Positions 36,145 to 46,692 of a stretch of DNA of 64,000 bases are shown one piece after another. The stretch's first letter is position 1. Each line of letters opens with the position of its first letter. Source of the stretch: Stratiolaelaps scimitus (Eukaryota > Arthropoda > Arachnida > Mesostigmata > Laelapidae); contig JABWDB010000005.1 in the NCBI GenBank assembly GCA_019614645.1, forward strand, positions 10,882,001 to 10,946,000, written 5' to 3'. The position numbers and the translations under genes were made by a program. A model generated the notes under the pieces. The model was not told the origin of the DNA, searched no databases, and saw only the letters and a program-made list of their open reading frames with translations.

Positions 36145-37535
36145 TTTGAGAATTGGCAGCCGTTTGCCGGTAGACCACTTCTAAATGCTCGAATCCAGAG
36201 ACAAAACTACTCGCATCTCGAACTACTCAGAGCCGACGCTCAAAAGACAATTGGAACCCACACATCTTCCGTCTATATCGTTTGCCGGCGTAAAACAATC
36301 GAGTGGATTTGCCGCGAACGACGCTGTTGCGATAGAACGGAGTTACACATTTGAATTGACTGTAGACACCACAACAGTCGGCGATATTTTGCTCAGCTAT
36401 TATATATATATATATATAGGGAATTATTCAAGATCTCGGAGAGCAGTATTTAGACGCAGATAAATACATCTCAGCCGACGATCTACATGGGTACATCGCT
36501 ACATCAGGGAGATTCTAAGATGATAGAACACAAATAAAAACTGATGTCAGATGCTAATGTTCCTTTACATGGACCTCGTATTGGCATCCCGTTCTGCGGC
36601 ATAAACACATACACACATAATACATCTGTGTTTTCCTCTCAAATACGACAATGTATTCACATACACACATAGAGTCATGTATATATATATATATACATCT
36701 GACAGATCGTGTGTGTCACGTTACTCGTGAACCTGCGTCATTGTCGTATCAGCGATATTCTATCATGGCAGCCAGCTCCCCATCACCCCCTACGAATATT
36801 TCATTCTCTCTCGATGCGCCGCTGTTTTTCAAAGTTTGCTTTCAGCAGTTTCTTTCTGTTTCTTGCCTTTCACTGCCTCGTCGCGTCTCTCGTTTTGTAT
36901 TTTGGACACATTTGTTCAATTTATGAGAGCCCGCACCGCTGCCGCCGCCGCCACCGCTACCACAAACGTCGCCGCTGCTGTAGCAGCCATCACTGCGACT
37001 GACAACAGCGACAGCGACAGCAGCAGCAGCATGAGGATCAGGTTGAGTTCTTCTTCCTCTTCGGCATCCGCCAGCTTCATCGGCTGTGATTTCTGTCACT
37101 GCTTGTGCTGCTGCTGCTGCCGTCTATCGGTGCTAGCCAGAAGAGGCCGGCGTTGCTGCTGTGATTCGGTATATCGTTCTCTATGCCTCATGCCACGAGA
37201 GCAAAATGCCAGCCGCCGCCGCAGCAACTGCAGCTCCACATAGACATTGACAGCAATGAGTAGCGATGCGGCAGTGCTGGTCATATTCCACGGATGGGCT
37301 GATCTGCTTCTGCTGCCGCCGCCGCCACCGCCGCCGCCGCTCCTCCCTCTGTGGTGCCAAAAACTGGACAACTTCGTCTTTTGCTTTATCTCTCTCTCTG
37401 TCTCGCACCTCAGTCTCTCCCTATCAAACTCTCTCTCTCTCTCTCTCTCTCTCCACTCCTCTCTCTCTCAGTCTCATGACGAGACGGTGGTGATACATTA
37501 CAGAAAATGCACCGCACGGTCGCCTGCCGGCTTAC

Positions 37536-37700
37536 CTGCCGTCATCGCGACCGTCGTCGTCGTCGTCAGGCGGAGCAGAGCTCACGGCAAATTTTTGAGA
37601 ATGCTGCTGCTGCTGTTGCTGTGCAGCAGTCAGCTCGATCTTGACTGGGCTGGCCGTTGCCAGTTTGCTGCTGTTGCTGTTGCTGCTGCTGTTGTCGCTG
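37536..37700 (-). CDS. Candidate exon with near-consensus CAG|GTAAGC donor
   Basis: Reading the minus strand from 37700, one base and then 54 uninterrupted codons plus two bases reach the donor GGCAG|GTAAGC at 37536/37535. The segment begins Ser/Asn-rich, continues KLATASPVKIELTAAQ, then a six-Gln run, then KFAVSSAPP and five Asp. VKIE fits the sumoylation consensus (hydrophobic-Lys-X-Glu), common in transcription regulators. The upstream border TTGTAG|CA has a branch-like GTAAC nearby. I recognise no fold, and length and composition suit a disordered regulatory region. This is the best single exon candidate in the window. Confidence 0.35.
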
Positions 37701-37703
37701 CTA

Positions 37704-38043
37704 CAACTCGGTTACTCGTCCGCTGCCGTCGCTATTCGTCGATGACAATAACAGGTACGATACAGGACGAGGCGATGCCAACGACTCGATATCGAAGTCG
37801 TCGTCGGCGGCGGCGGCGGCGGCCACTGCAGCGCTGTTGTTGCCCTGCTTCGCTACGGATGGACTGAACAACCCACCGAGTGGCCAATGATGCCAACGGT
37901 CCATTGCTCCATGCTCGTAGCGAAACCCAGAACGATGAGAGAAGTCGCTGGGATCGGCGACTGCTGTTGCCAACGGAGCAACAGCGGCAGCAGCACTCGA
38001 AGGAACTTTTTTGATTTTTGCACAGCCACGTCCCCATCAAGCA
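37704..38043 (-). CDS. Candidate exon upstream of a 58-nt intron
   Basis: A minus-strand frame is open from about 38043 to a TAG at 37701-37703. It contains an Ala-rich start, an aromatic/His stretch (EHGAMDRWHHWPLGG), an Ala run and an acidic DDDFDIES. If spliced at 37759/37758 (TATC|GTACCT) to the acceptor before 37700, a 58-base intron is removed, the TAG falls inside it and the frame joins the 37536-37700 exon in phase. A 58-base intron is a normal size in compact arthropod genomes. The donor is only moderate. The 5' border is unresolved: an AG at 37964-37965 is possible but the phase with the upstream segment does not match. Confidence 0.25.
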
Positions 38044-38065
38044 ACGATACGCGATATGCATTCAC

Positions 38066-38385
38066 TGTGTGTCGGGATCGCCAAAGTTGTTGCTGCTGCT
38101 GCTGCTGCTGCTGTTGACTCTGTTGATGATTTCTGTCGCATTTCATTTGATAGCGCCGCCGAACAGCCTCCGCCGCCGCTGCCGCAGTCAGAACCGACGA
38201 TGAAGTTCTCATTTCGGCATTTTCGCTCGTTCGTCCATCCGTCCGTCGGTCTCTCTTCCGTTGTCGCGAGCTTTCTTCGTCGTCGTCTTCTTGAAACGCT
38301 CGAACTTCTTCGATTCGATGAGCTGACGATTTGGCCCCCACTACGACAAGGGGCCGCCCCGTGCTGGCTTGCTTACCATAGTCGG
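38066..38385 (-). CDS. Candidate Gln-rich exon
   Basis: The minus strand is open from just after a TAG near 38403, with an acceptor-like ATCATCAG|CC at 38385, through about 106 codons. The product runs from a small basic/hydrophobic start through HRIEEVRAFQEDDDEESS, an Arg/Asp-rich stretch, an Ala run, and a long Gln tract coded by mixed CAG/CAA. A moderate donor, CACACA|GTGAAT, follows at 38066/38065. The mixed CAG/CAA coding and low use of T in first position favour selection at protein level over a pure microsatellite. No domain is recognised. Confidence 0.27.
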
Positions 38386-38461
38386 CTGATGATCGCTAGC
38401 TAGGCTGGCGGTGGCGTTGATTCTGCCGTCGGCGCCTGATGACCCTGACTCGACTCAAGTT

Positions 38462-38686
38462 TCAGTCAGAGACGCGGCAAAATGATGCTATCTGACGCCG
38501 GTGACGTTGCAGCAGCTGCTGCTGCTGTTGTTGCTGTTGCTGCTGAACAATATGGGGAGCAGCTCGAGTCGATGAAGCCTCCGAATGGATTGAGTGAATA
38601 TCAACGAATGCGATCCCTCGCGTCGATCGTCCGTCCGCGCAGTCGGTGCAGGGCATCATGATGACGAAACCTCGAAAAACTTCAAC
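38462..38686 (-). CDS. Candidate exon with Gln tract
   Basis: After an acceptor-like TTAAGTCTCTACCAG at the minus-strand border, the frame runs 74 codons to TGA at 38462-38464. It includes a Cys pair (PCTDCADG), a mixed hydrophilic stretch and a ten-Gln run coded by mixed CAG/CAA, then LLQRHRRQ. No good donor precedes the stop, so it could be a terminal exon or an isolated open frame. A (TA)n tract lies just upstream at about 38703-38716. Confidence 0.22.
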   Translation of the reverse strand, partial: VEVFRGFVIMMPCTDCADGRSTRGIAFVDIHSIHSEASSTRAAPHIVQQQQQQQQQQLLQRHRRQIASFCRVSD

Positions 38687-38780
38687 CTGGTAGAGACTTA
38701 ACATATATATATATATCATATACGAACGAATCGTAGTAGATCTATACCAATCAGTCCCACCACCTTTGGCCAATAGTTCT

Positions 38781-39140
38781 TTATCGAGTGCTTTCGACTG
38801 TCTCGCTTTTGGTCTTCATTGCTTTCATTGTCGGGGTCATTTTCGTATGGAACGACTGGCCAGGCAGACGTCCTACGAGGGATGGATCCATCGTCATAAG
38901 ATGGTCGATGGTTGTCGTATCAGATCTCGCACCTCGGCCACTTCCTTCGGTCGGACTTAGCGCACCGAAGCCGTTTCGGCCATCACGAGGAATCGGCGCC
39001 AATCGAGAGGCGTCAGTCGAATAATCAGGGTGTGCGGGCGAGCAATAAGAAGCGAAAATCGATCGTGCTTGTGACGTAAAGGTGGCTCGATGAATGGTCT
39101 CGTTGCCTCCCGATAGATGCGCGTGTGACGCGCAATACAC
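38781..39140 (-). CDS. Candidate exon, Ser/Thr/Met-rich
   Basis: A minus-strand frame open across 39140-38781 (and further upstream) shows strong purine preference in first codon position, especially in its second half, and no simple repeats. It ends with Lys/Met/Thr-rich residues at TAA 38781-38783. A moderate donor, CCGAG|GTGCGA, lies within it. Two other minus-strand frames over the same bases are also open (39181-38957 and 39312-39025, the latter with a fair ATG at 39297), so the choice of frame is uncertain. No domain is recognised. Confidence 0.2.
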   Translation of the reverse strand: MYCASHAHLSGGNETIHRATFTSQARSIFASYCSPAHPDYSTDASRLAPIPRDGRNGFGALSPTEGSGRGARSDTTTIDHLMTMDPSLVGRLPGQSFHTKMTPTMKAMKTKSETVESTR

Positions 39141-40309
39141 ACCACACTCGACCGTGGTCGGAACTGACCGACGAAGGCCATCGACTCTTCGGCGTCGGCA
39201 GCGGAACAGAGAATGAACAGAGAGAGAAAGTAAAAACGCCCAGACTGCTTAGCAGTGTCAGAGACGCCTCGTCGACTCGTTGTTCAGAAGTCGTCATCGT
39301 TGTAGGGCACACACGGCAGCCTATGCCTTATGCACTCGTCACCGAACAGAGCTGACCAAAGCTACAGCCCTCTCAGGTGCGATGCCGTCTAAGTGGCGAT
39401 GAAATTGTGTGGTCAGTTGTTTAACTTCTCGGTAACGATGTACTGTCTCGTCGAACGCTTGCCGGCATCGATCAGCTAACCAGTCAGCCGATCGATCGTG
39501 GCGCAAAGGTGTGATACCCTCTCTCTCTCTCCATCTGCCGACTTCTTTCAGGTTCCTCTGCCACCACTGGATGTCTTTGCTGTCAGCTTCACCAGCATAT
39601 GTTTAGGTGTATGCCCTGCTCAGACGTACAACAATGATCTGTGCTCTACTAATGACAGTAGTACTTCTGGCTGCGGTTGTTATTGTTGTTCCTGCTGGTG
39701 TGGCTGCATTGAGCGATTGACTTCGCTGCCACTTTCTCGAGCTCTCTGGTTTCGCCCTGCGCGGCGACACTTAGTGGGTGGACGGACTAGACGTATTTAT
39801 ATGCGGTTGCTACGAGTCATTCTGGGGTTCAGCCGGTGCGCGGCCCGCAACGATAGTTCAACACAGACACACACACACACACATACCTCCATCCACACAG
39901 TGCGTTAGTTTCCCGAACCTTCTCAATGCTTTCGCAGTCTCCACAAGCGACTCAAGGTGTATGCCGCGGTGGCGAATTTTGCGATGTCTGCGACCGCTTT
40001 CGGTGCGTGGCTCGAATCGTGGTTACGTTGCTATCGGATCACACCACAATCAGCAGATCGGGTTATGCTGTCCGTCATCGGGCAGCAGGAACCGTCCAAA
40101 TTCTCTGGTGGTACTGCCGCCAGCGACCCACTAAAGTGGAGCAGACTTCGCTTTCAGGCTCTGTCATTGCTACATTTCGGTTGACTGGTGCGCGCGTGTT
40201 GTAGAGCGGTGGCACGTCTGTTTGTAGCGGCGGCGGCAGTGGCAGCCCACACTGCTGAGCCCCTTAAGAGCGGACCAACGCGGGAGCGATCCGGTGGTCG
40301 CCCGCTGGC

Positions 40310-40325
40310 AGTGGCCCGGGCCACT
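40310..40325. repeat. Perfect 16-bp GC-rich palindrome
   Basis: AGTGGCCC abuts GGGCCACT, with no spacer. Confidence 0.92.
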
Positions 40326-40499
40326 AAACGGGAGGACCATTACGATTGCCTTCGAACGACAACAATGCCTTCCGATCTCGAACCGATGGATGGATGCCGT
40401 TTCATCTCGGTGGTGAGGGCGATCGCGACGTCCGCCGTTGTTGTTGTTGTTGTTGTTGAATGAAGTTATCCAAATGAAGACAAGTGCTGCCTGAATCGC

Positions 40500-40536
40500 T
40501 GTCGAAATGAATCTATGAAATAGATTCATTTTGACA
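40500..40536. repeat. 16-bp hairpin with one G-U pair
   Basis: The arm at 40500-40515 pairs with 40521-40536 across the loop TGAAA. All pairs are Watson-Crick except one G-U (40504/40532) if transcribed from the plus strand. It is not a microsatellite. It is much shorter than an animal pre-miRNA (about 60 nt), so I do not call it one. Confidence 0.88.
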
Positions 40537-42514
40537 ACGAATCGCGTTTCACGTTCGACGTATCCATTCGCTTTTCTCATCGCGGGTTGTCATTGACCTT
40601 CGAGGCTTCGATGCGAATGCCAGGGCTGATGCTGGACCTGAACCCTGACGAGATCCACTAAGTCGACCGATATCGGCGGAGCAACCTCCCTCGGTGAGGT
40701 TCTCCCCACGGAGAAGGCCAACCCATGATGAGACTATAACCAGCCCTCCTCCGCTCTCCCCCTCATCTCGTTGGAGTAGCGTTACTCTGGTGGCCGCGCA
40801 AGATGGTGACACTCTGCAGGAACCCGAATTTTGGCGATTCGACTACTTACCCTTTACTCGATGCGCAACAACGTATATTCATAGTAAACATTGTTGGCGC
40901 TGTTGGCCACAGCAAATTACAAATACTATACTGTCAATAGTGGGCGGTATATATATATATATATACATATATATTTGAATGGAATACCTAGGCCTTATAT
41001 TGGATTTAGCTAGCTATTATGAGCGGTACACGACCTTTGCAAGTAACACTTACACATGTGAGAATTGAATTTTCAGCAGAGGCCAAACCCTTTAATGTAA
41101 TACACTCGTTCCTCCGGTCCTGAGCCTTTCTAAGACACACATACACACATATACACACACACTCGCATTTGAAGGTTTGTTCTCCAGGAACATTTGAACA
41201 TCCGAAGTCGTTTCTCCGATAGTGCCCCGATCAACCGCCCTTGATTATCCTGCTGGCTAGACGCATTGTTCAGGCTGTTCGCCAATCGGGCTGGGTGGTG
41301 GCGACAACCTATGGTGGTTCGATGGTGTCATCATTTGCAGTCGAACGCATTTTCAAAATCAGTGAAATCCTGTCGAAGCACCGCCGAATCTCTCTGCCCA
41401 AACCAAACAAATGCTCAACCTGCGATAGATTACGATTCGGTCGGCATCTCAAGACGCCCAGTCTTTCTCGTTCTGCTACCGTCATGACATCATTGGCCAC
41501 TGTCGATCCGATCCGCCTTCGCCTGGACCCACTCCCATAATGCCTTGATGTCCTCGAGCCCCCATTCAGTGGCCTCCTGCTGTCGGCGGCAGTGGCAGAA
41601 AGCGAACGGGAGAACGCCGGGAAAGGTTCGACATCGCAGCCAGCAGCAGCAGCGGGCGGCAGCCGCAACAGCTGAAGTCGAATGTGAGCTTCAGTTTCGT
41701 TGCTCGTCCCGCCATTATTAGCTCGTTTAGGGGTTCAGAGCACGCATGATGCTGCTGCCGCTTGCCGCTGTCGCTCGCCGCCGCACCACGGCAACGACAC
41801 AGAGGTAGGTTTACGTTCCACAGCGATCCGCTCTGGACTACCAATAGGTCCGCCTGCCGACCCGGCCGTGCCCGACATTTCAAGCCTCCGCGAACGTGTA
41901 GGTTAGTTAGTGGAGCAACCGGCAGCGGGCAGCGGCCGCGAGGCACAGCAAGGCACGGCAGATTTTTTGTGTCGATGCGTCCGGCGTTGCGGTATCGTCT
42001 CGATATGAATTCAAAGCCTCGTTTCACTCTGTGCGTTGTTGATCATTGCTGCGCACTGGTCGCACAAGTCACAGCAGTAGTTTAGCGGCTGCCACAGCGG
42101 ACAGTGGGCAGAATTGCTGTTTAGTAGTCTACCTGAATGTTTTTTCTTACCACGACAACGCACACACCACACACATTCGTCTCTCTCTCTTTCCCTTCAA
42201 TCAATAGGAAAATCCCTTTTGTGTGAAGAGAGAGCGGATGTCTGCTAAAGAGAACAGAGCTAATCGCGGGTATCCCGCTAATGCCGCTGATGAGAAGCGA
42301 ATGAAATGTTGGAGAAACGTCTGTGAACTGCAGAGACTCGAGGTTGGGCCCTGTTGCATTTACTGCTACAGCAGCAGCAGGTTCACCGTCGTCATGAACA
42401 ATTCCGTATGGGCCTTCGAAGCGCGTGCGTATGGATGGGTGGGTGGGTGGCTGCTGCTGCTCGCCTTTGAGACATCCACCCGCTCTGCAGCCGTTCGTGT
42501 GTTCTCTGTTCAAA

Positions 42515-42541
42515 CAGCAGCAGCAGCAGCAGCAGCAGCAG
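42515..42541. repeat. (CAG)9 triplet repeat
   Basis: Nine uninterrupted CAG units followed by CGG CGG CAG. It sits inside overlapping open frames on both strands. Unlike the Gln tracts at 38 kb, the repeat is pure, which suits a microsatellite. Confidence 0.95.
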
Positions 42542-45500
42542 CGGCGGCAGGTTCTAGGCCGGTGTAGGCACGACCGAGCGGCCAACAGAGGCTTAATTAA
42601 TTTTGCATTAAGTCTCGTCGTCGCCGCCACCGCCGCCGCCACCATCGTCGTCGGCGAAGGTTTTTTTCCCCACCGTTCGGCACGTTCTAGCCGTCCAGCC
42701 CTCTGACTATAGCTGGCGTTGCGGTCAGCAGCCAGTTTCGCTGTTGTTGCCGCTGCTAGATGTAAACAGATGATCGACAGCGGACAGTGAAAGAACTCTG
42801 CCGCTGCCTCAGGGTAAATTCTGTGCCGCCGCCGCAGCAGAGATGGCGTCGAGCCGCACTCGACTGCTCCTTCGCCTAGAGAAATCCTCGCAGAGAGCAC
42901 CAATCAAAGAGCATGAAAAGCACAGAGAAAAACCCAGAGAGAGACAGAGAGAGAAGCTACGTCTGCAGTTCGGATTGCTACGATCTAATATTGTCTGGTG
43001 TTATACCAGAATATACCATGAAATTTATACGCTAACAGTAGTGGCAGATGCAGCGAACGCTATATCAGAATTATCGGGCCGATGAAAACATGATTCGTTA
43101 TTGAGATGCACACGACGTGGCGATTATCGCGACGTGGCCACCTCGGGATCGTTAATTCACTAAGTCAAGAAAACTAGCCTCCGTCGATTATATATGAGAG
43201 TTGCTATTTGTTGGCCGGGTCTCGCCGGACCTCGTATATATCGATGCAATTTCATCGTCATCGACGGTGATCATTTGCCGTTGTCGCCATCGACCAGCAC
43301 GATCTTTTACAACAATTTGTGTGCTTCTCGCACTTCATTTGTTTCATCGAAAGTCTACCTTGGCTACCGTCAAAAAGGCTGCGATCATTATTTAATGCGT
43401 TCCCACACGCCATATATATATATATATATCTATATATACATCAGCGATCTCACATCTTCGATTCAAAAGTCGAGTGGATAAACGCTGACGCCCTTCGAGT
43501 CAGTAGCGTTCATTGTTTCGCTTTTCTGTTTTTGTTTAAATTTCAACGAAACACTATCGCTCCACACATTTCCGGTATCATCTATAGATAATATTACGGT
43601 TATTGATTAGGTGGGTTGGACAGACCCGCCCAATCGGGCCCGCTCGATGGCCGATGCTATTAGATCACGTTATCTTTTACGTTCGCGCATAGATCTAGAG
43701 GCATGCGAGCACAAGCCACCAGTCGCACACCCTCCCCGCCAAACAGACAGCGTTTCAGAGCTAATACCGTTCTACGGAGACGGCGGCGGCCGCGACGGCA
43801 GCGGCAGTGGTGGCCTGTGACGGACGGAGGCCGAGTTTTTGATGATCTCACTTGTTGTTTTTTTTTTTAGCTAAAGGGAGCCCGATCTGCTTGGCCCAGC
43901 TGAGTGCACAAATGTTCACTCTTAATGACGCGCCCCAACGTCGATTAAGTGATAGAGACCTCTGTTCGATTACCTGGTAATGACTACGTATTGGTTTGTA
44001 TTTTTATCTGACGACATCGAAGAGAGAGAAATAGAGAGAGAGGGAGAGAGAGAGAGAGAGAGTAGAGAAGCTATGCGGTTTTATAATGATAATGATGGCC
44101 GTGAATAACAGTAATCAGAAAATGACAATGGAAAGAAACGCTGACACGAGTTTGCGTAGGTCAACTTGTTCGACGCATAGCCGAACTCCTCAACCCGTGA
44201 AGCCCACTCGAATTAATCATGCCAATCATTACAATTATAATCGTACAATTCTCGTTGAAATCCTCGTTTTCTCTTTCTATTGTATTGATTTTCCGCGTAA
44301 TCCGTTCTGTGCCACGCCAGTGTAGCGTTCGTGGAACGAAAAACAATTCATCGATTGGGTCGCGACCGAACGTTGCCCGAAACACGCGACTGACTCAGCA
44401 AATCATCTTTGATTCGTGTCCAACATGCGACATTGGACAAGAAACCTCCAAGTATCATTCACGTTAATCGATTGAGAAATTCGCCGGCGGCGCCAATATC
44501 GTCACTATTCACCGCTGTCCGCGGTCATCACTACTCCCCAATTTAGCACTACCACCAATGGGCTCCCGCACCACACATCCTCGGATGACACAACAGCCCA
44601 CTGACTGACTGACTTGCTGTCATTCAGTGCCGGCGGTCCATTATCAGCGGTGACCAGTCAGGCCTAGCCTGCCAACGCAACAGCGATGGACAGCTTGTTC
44701 AAGCTACTATTAGTAGGTACAGTTCAAATGTACTACTACGGGCTACTATGACTGTGACTGTGAATCTATCGCATACAGCCCATGCCCGGTCAATCATCGT
44801 ACGTACGCCGGCCGCTTTCATGTGTCCATTCCAATGCCGAGACGATGACTACGTGGGCGATGCCGCCACCAGCATCGCCAGCCCCGTCGTACCAGCTCCC
44901 TCCATCATTGATCTATCGCTATTCACCATCTAACCATTCACCGTCAGCGTTGTTGTTCACGCGGGTACGACACGCTATAACACAAAATATAATCCGATAT
45001 AACGGTCGAATAGTCGTATACTATTAAATACATTAGTATGGCTTTTGCTAAAAAAATAAATGTAGTAATAGTTCACGTGTGTGTATCTATCTATCGATTG
45101 CTTTTTTCGAAAAGGATAGATATGTATTCTAGGCCTGCGAACGGTGTGCTCATCGATTATACTGGTCGATATCATTTTTGTTGTGGTTCAACTGCGGATC
45201 GCATTATAGAACCGGCACCGCAGCGGCGATATTTTATGAGTAATTTGATGATGACCACGACCACCACCACCACCACCATATATCGGTATTGTTGGGCATC
45301 TTTTCGTTGGCGTCGGCTACGTATCATTTGTCAATGGCGGTGCAGTATGTGATGTCGATCGTAATACGTTGCTGCCTCGCTTATTATTGACTAATAATAC
45401 GAGATAGCCGTAGCCGCAGCAGTAGAAAATGAAGAAGAAAACGATGAGAAAACAACAAGATGAGGAATAAGGCTCGAGGGGAGAGCCGACAACGGGCCAA

Positions 45501-46272
45501 CCGGATGGAGATATGAGCAGGGACTGAGTGGTCTTGTTCATTCCTTTAGTTTCACAGCCGCTCGGATCGCTTTTGGCTTTCCTCGATGATTCTCGTACGG
45601 ATCAAGGTGGCGGCCATTCTGCCCCTTCGACAAGACAACAGCGGATTCCGTGATTCGGCCGCGCTCTACCACCACCACCACCCTGACCACCGCCGTCAGC
45701 AGCTTGGAGCCTCAGTCGGCTCGACTTTCCGCGATATCCATCCATGTTGCGGGTTCGCGCGCTCGCAAGCAGCGTGATAATACAACGGTGGAGCAGCGCA
45801 ATAGAGCAACGATACAGCGGCTTGCAGCCTGCCCTGCTGATCCGCAGGAACCCCCATGTGGGTAACACTCGGTGTCTTGGACGAGCCGGGCCCCAGTCAC
45901 GGGGGTGCGGGGGGGGGGAGGCGTGCTCGCCCCGCTCTGGGGTAAACAGCGGGCTGGCCGGTTATGAGGACAAATTAAACAGCTGTCTGCTCATCCGCCG
46001 CCCGCAGGGTCACCCGCCAATGTTCGTCCGTATCGCCGCCGCCTCTATCGTCGTCGTCGTCGTCTTTCGTTCGTTGTTGTCCCATATATCTCTATATCTC
46101 AGTGCGTGTGTGTGTATGTGCGTGTCTTGAGCAGCGGCGAAAGCAGTGAGCAGCCAGGTCACTCGCTGTTCGGACGAGTCGCGGTGATTCTTTCTCTTGT
46201 TCGTTGTCTCTCGTCCGTTCGTTCGTCCATATATATCCCTTGCTCCCATAATGACCGATAATCCAATGATGT

Positions 46273-46692
46273 ATGATGCTTCGAGCTCGTGACGCTGACC
46301 AGACGGCCAGCAGTAGCAGCGGCAGTGGTCAGGCTCTCTCGGCCTGCCATGCACAAAGCCCATCGAGGCCGGCCATCGAGGTCTTCGAGGCCTCCTTCGT
46401 GCCTGACTGCCTGCTTGCCTCCCTGTCTCGCAGTAAAGGACAGAGTGGCGGTAGTGGCGGCTTTATGCCTCACAGCTACCGCAGTAACAGCAGCAGCTCG
46501 CAAACGCAGGTCCCACGCAAACGGCGCCGCAAATCATTCCGGAAAGACCACTACCCAAGCCCCTCGTACCCCAATTGTGTTCGCGACCGACCGACCGACC
46601 AGCTGAGGGCAGCCAGCGATACAGCCCCCGCGCGTCGACCCCGGCGCGCAACGACCCAGTGCTTTCTCAATGTACTCACTGCACCCCCATAG
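46273..46692 (+). CDS. Unidentified 139-codon ORF with basic cluster
   Basis: Two adjacent ATGs at 46273 open 139 codons to TAG at 46690-46692. Codons end mainly in C or G, with few A endings. The product is Ser/Gly-rich in its first half, has a basic PRKRRRKSFRK cluster that fits a nuclear localisation signal near residue 80, then a Pro/Tyr patch and an Arg-rich tail. No domain is recognised. A pyrimidine-rich tract precedes it (46187-46250), and CGCAG|GTCCCA inside is a poor donor. A competing minus-strand frame (46534-46863) is also open. It could be an exon, a small gene or chance. Confidence 0.22.
   Translation: MMLRARDADQTASSSSGSGQALSACHAQSPSRPAIEVFEASFVPDCLLASLSRSKGQSGGSGGFMPHSYRSNSSSSQTQVPRKRRRKSFRKDHYPSPSYPNCVRDRPTDQLRAASDTAPARRPRRATTQCFLNVLTAPP

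Larger units (their letters stand above)
21460..36800. other. Long non-coding stretch with the largest (TA)n tracts
   Basis: Apart from the 21653-21942 candidate I support no gene here. The stretch holds many microsatellites: (CT)n at 22377-22399, 29763-29811 and 32170-32190; (TA)n at 22693-22725, 22844-22867, 26184-26205, 27176-27197, 32899-32940, 32971-32987, 33191-33205, 35067-35088 and 36401-36418; GGC at 27370-27398 and 34470-34491; and CG-rich palindromes near 29959. It also holds the stem-loop pair at 24584-24633 and the hairpin at 36122-36144. ORFs are short and overlapping. Confidence 0.6.
36800..39400 (-). other. Minus-strand ORF-dense, possibly multi-exon block
   Basis: On the minus strand consecutive open segments tile this block: 39312-39025, 39181-38957, 39140-38781, 38686-38462, 38385-38066, about 38043-37704, 37700-37536, 37371-37096 and 37099-36842. 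Many are Gln-, Ser/Asn-, Ala- or Asp-rich, as in arthropod transcription regulators. Several have splice-like borders. Plus-strand frames are also open over much of it, and a pyrimidine-rich acceptor-like TTGATTTTTGCACAG at 38011-38025 points the other way. I prefer a minus-strand gene, but composition alone could explain much of the pattern. Confidence 0.3.

Noticed and set aside
37247..37867. 206-codon plus-strand open frame
   Set aside because: Dominated by polyproline, Ser-Leu from (CT)n, polyleucine and polyarginine from triplet runs. The minus strand has the better splice signal at 37536.
38788..39024. Plus-strand frame with membrane-like start (LLVFIAFIVGVIFVW)
   Set aside because: The hydrophobic run is the antisense of the minus-strand candidate. 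The rest is ordinary, there is no splice or promoter support, and three minus frames compete.
40500..40536. miRNA precursor
   Set aside because: The stem is 16 bp. Animal pre-miRNA stems are about 22-30 bp, so only a hairpin is annotated.
42121..42903. 260-codon minus-strand open frame
   Set aside because: It starts at a non-ATG codon, is carried by Ala/Thr/Cys runs over GCC and pure CAG repeats, has no domain and shares the bases with open plus frames.
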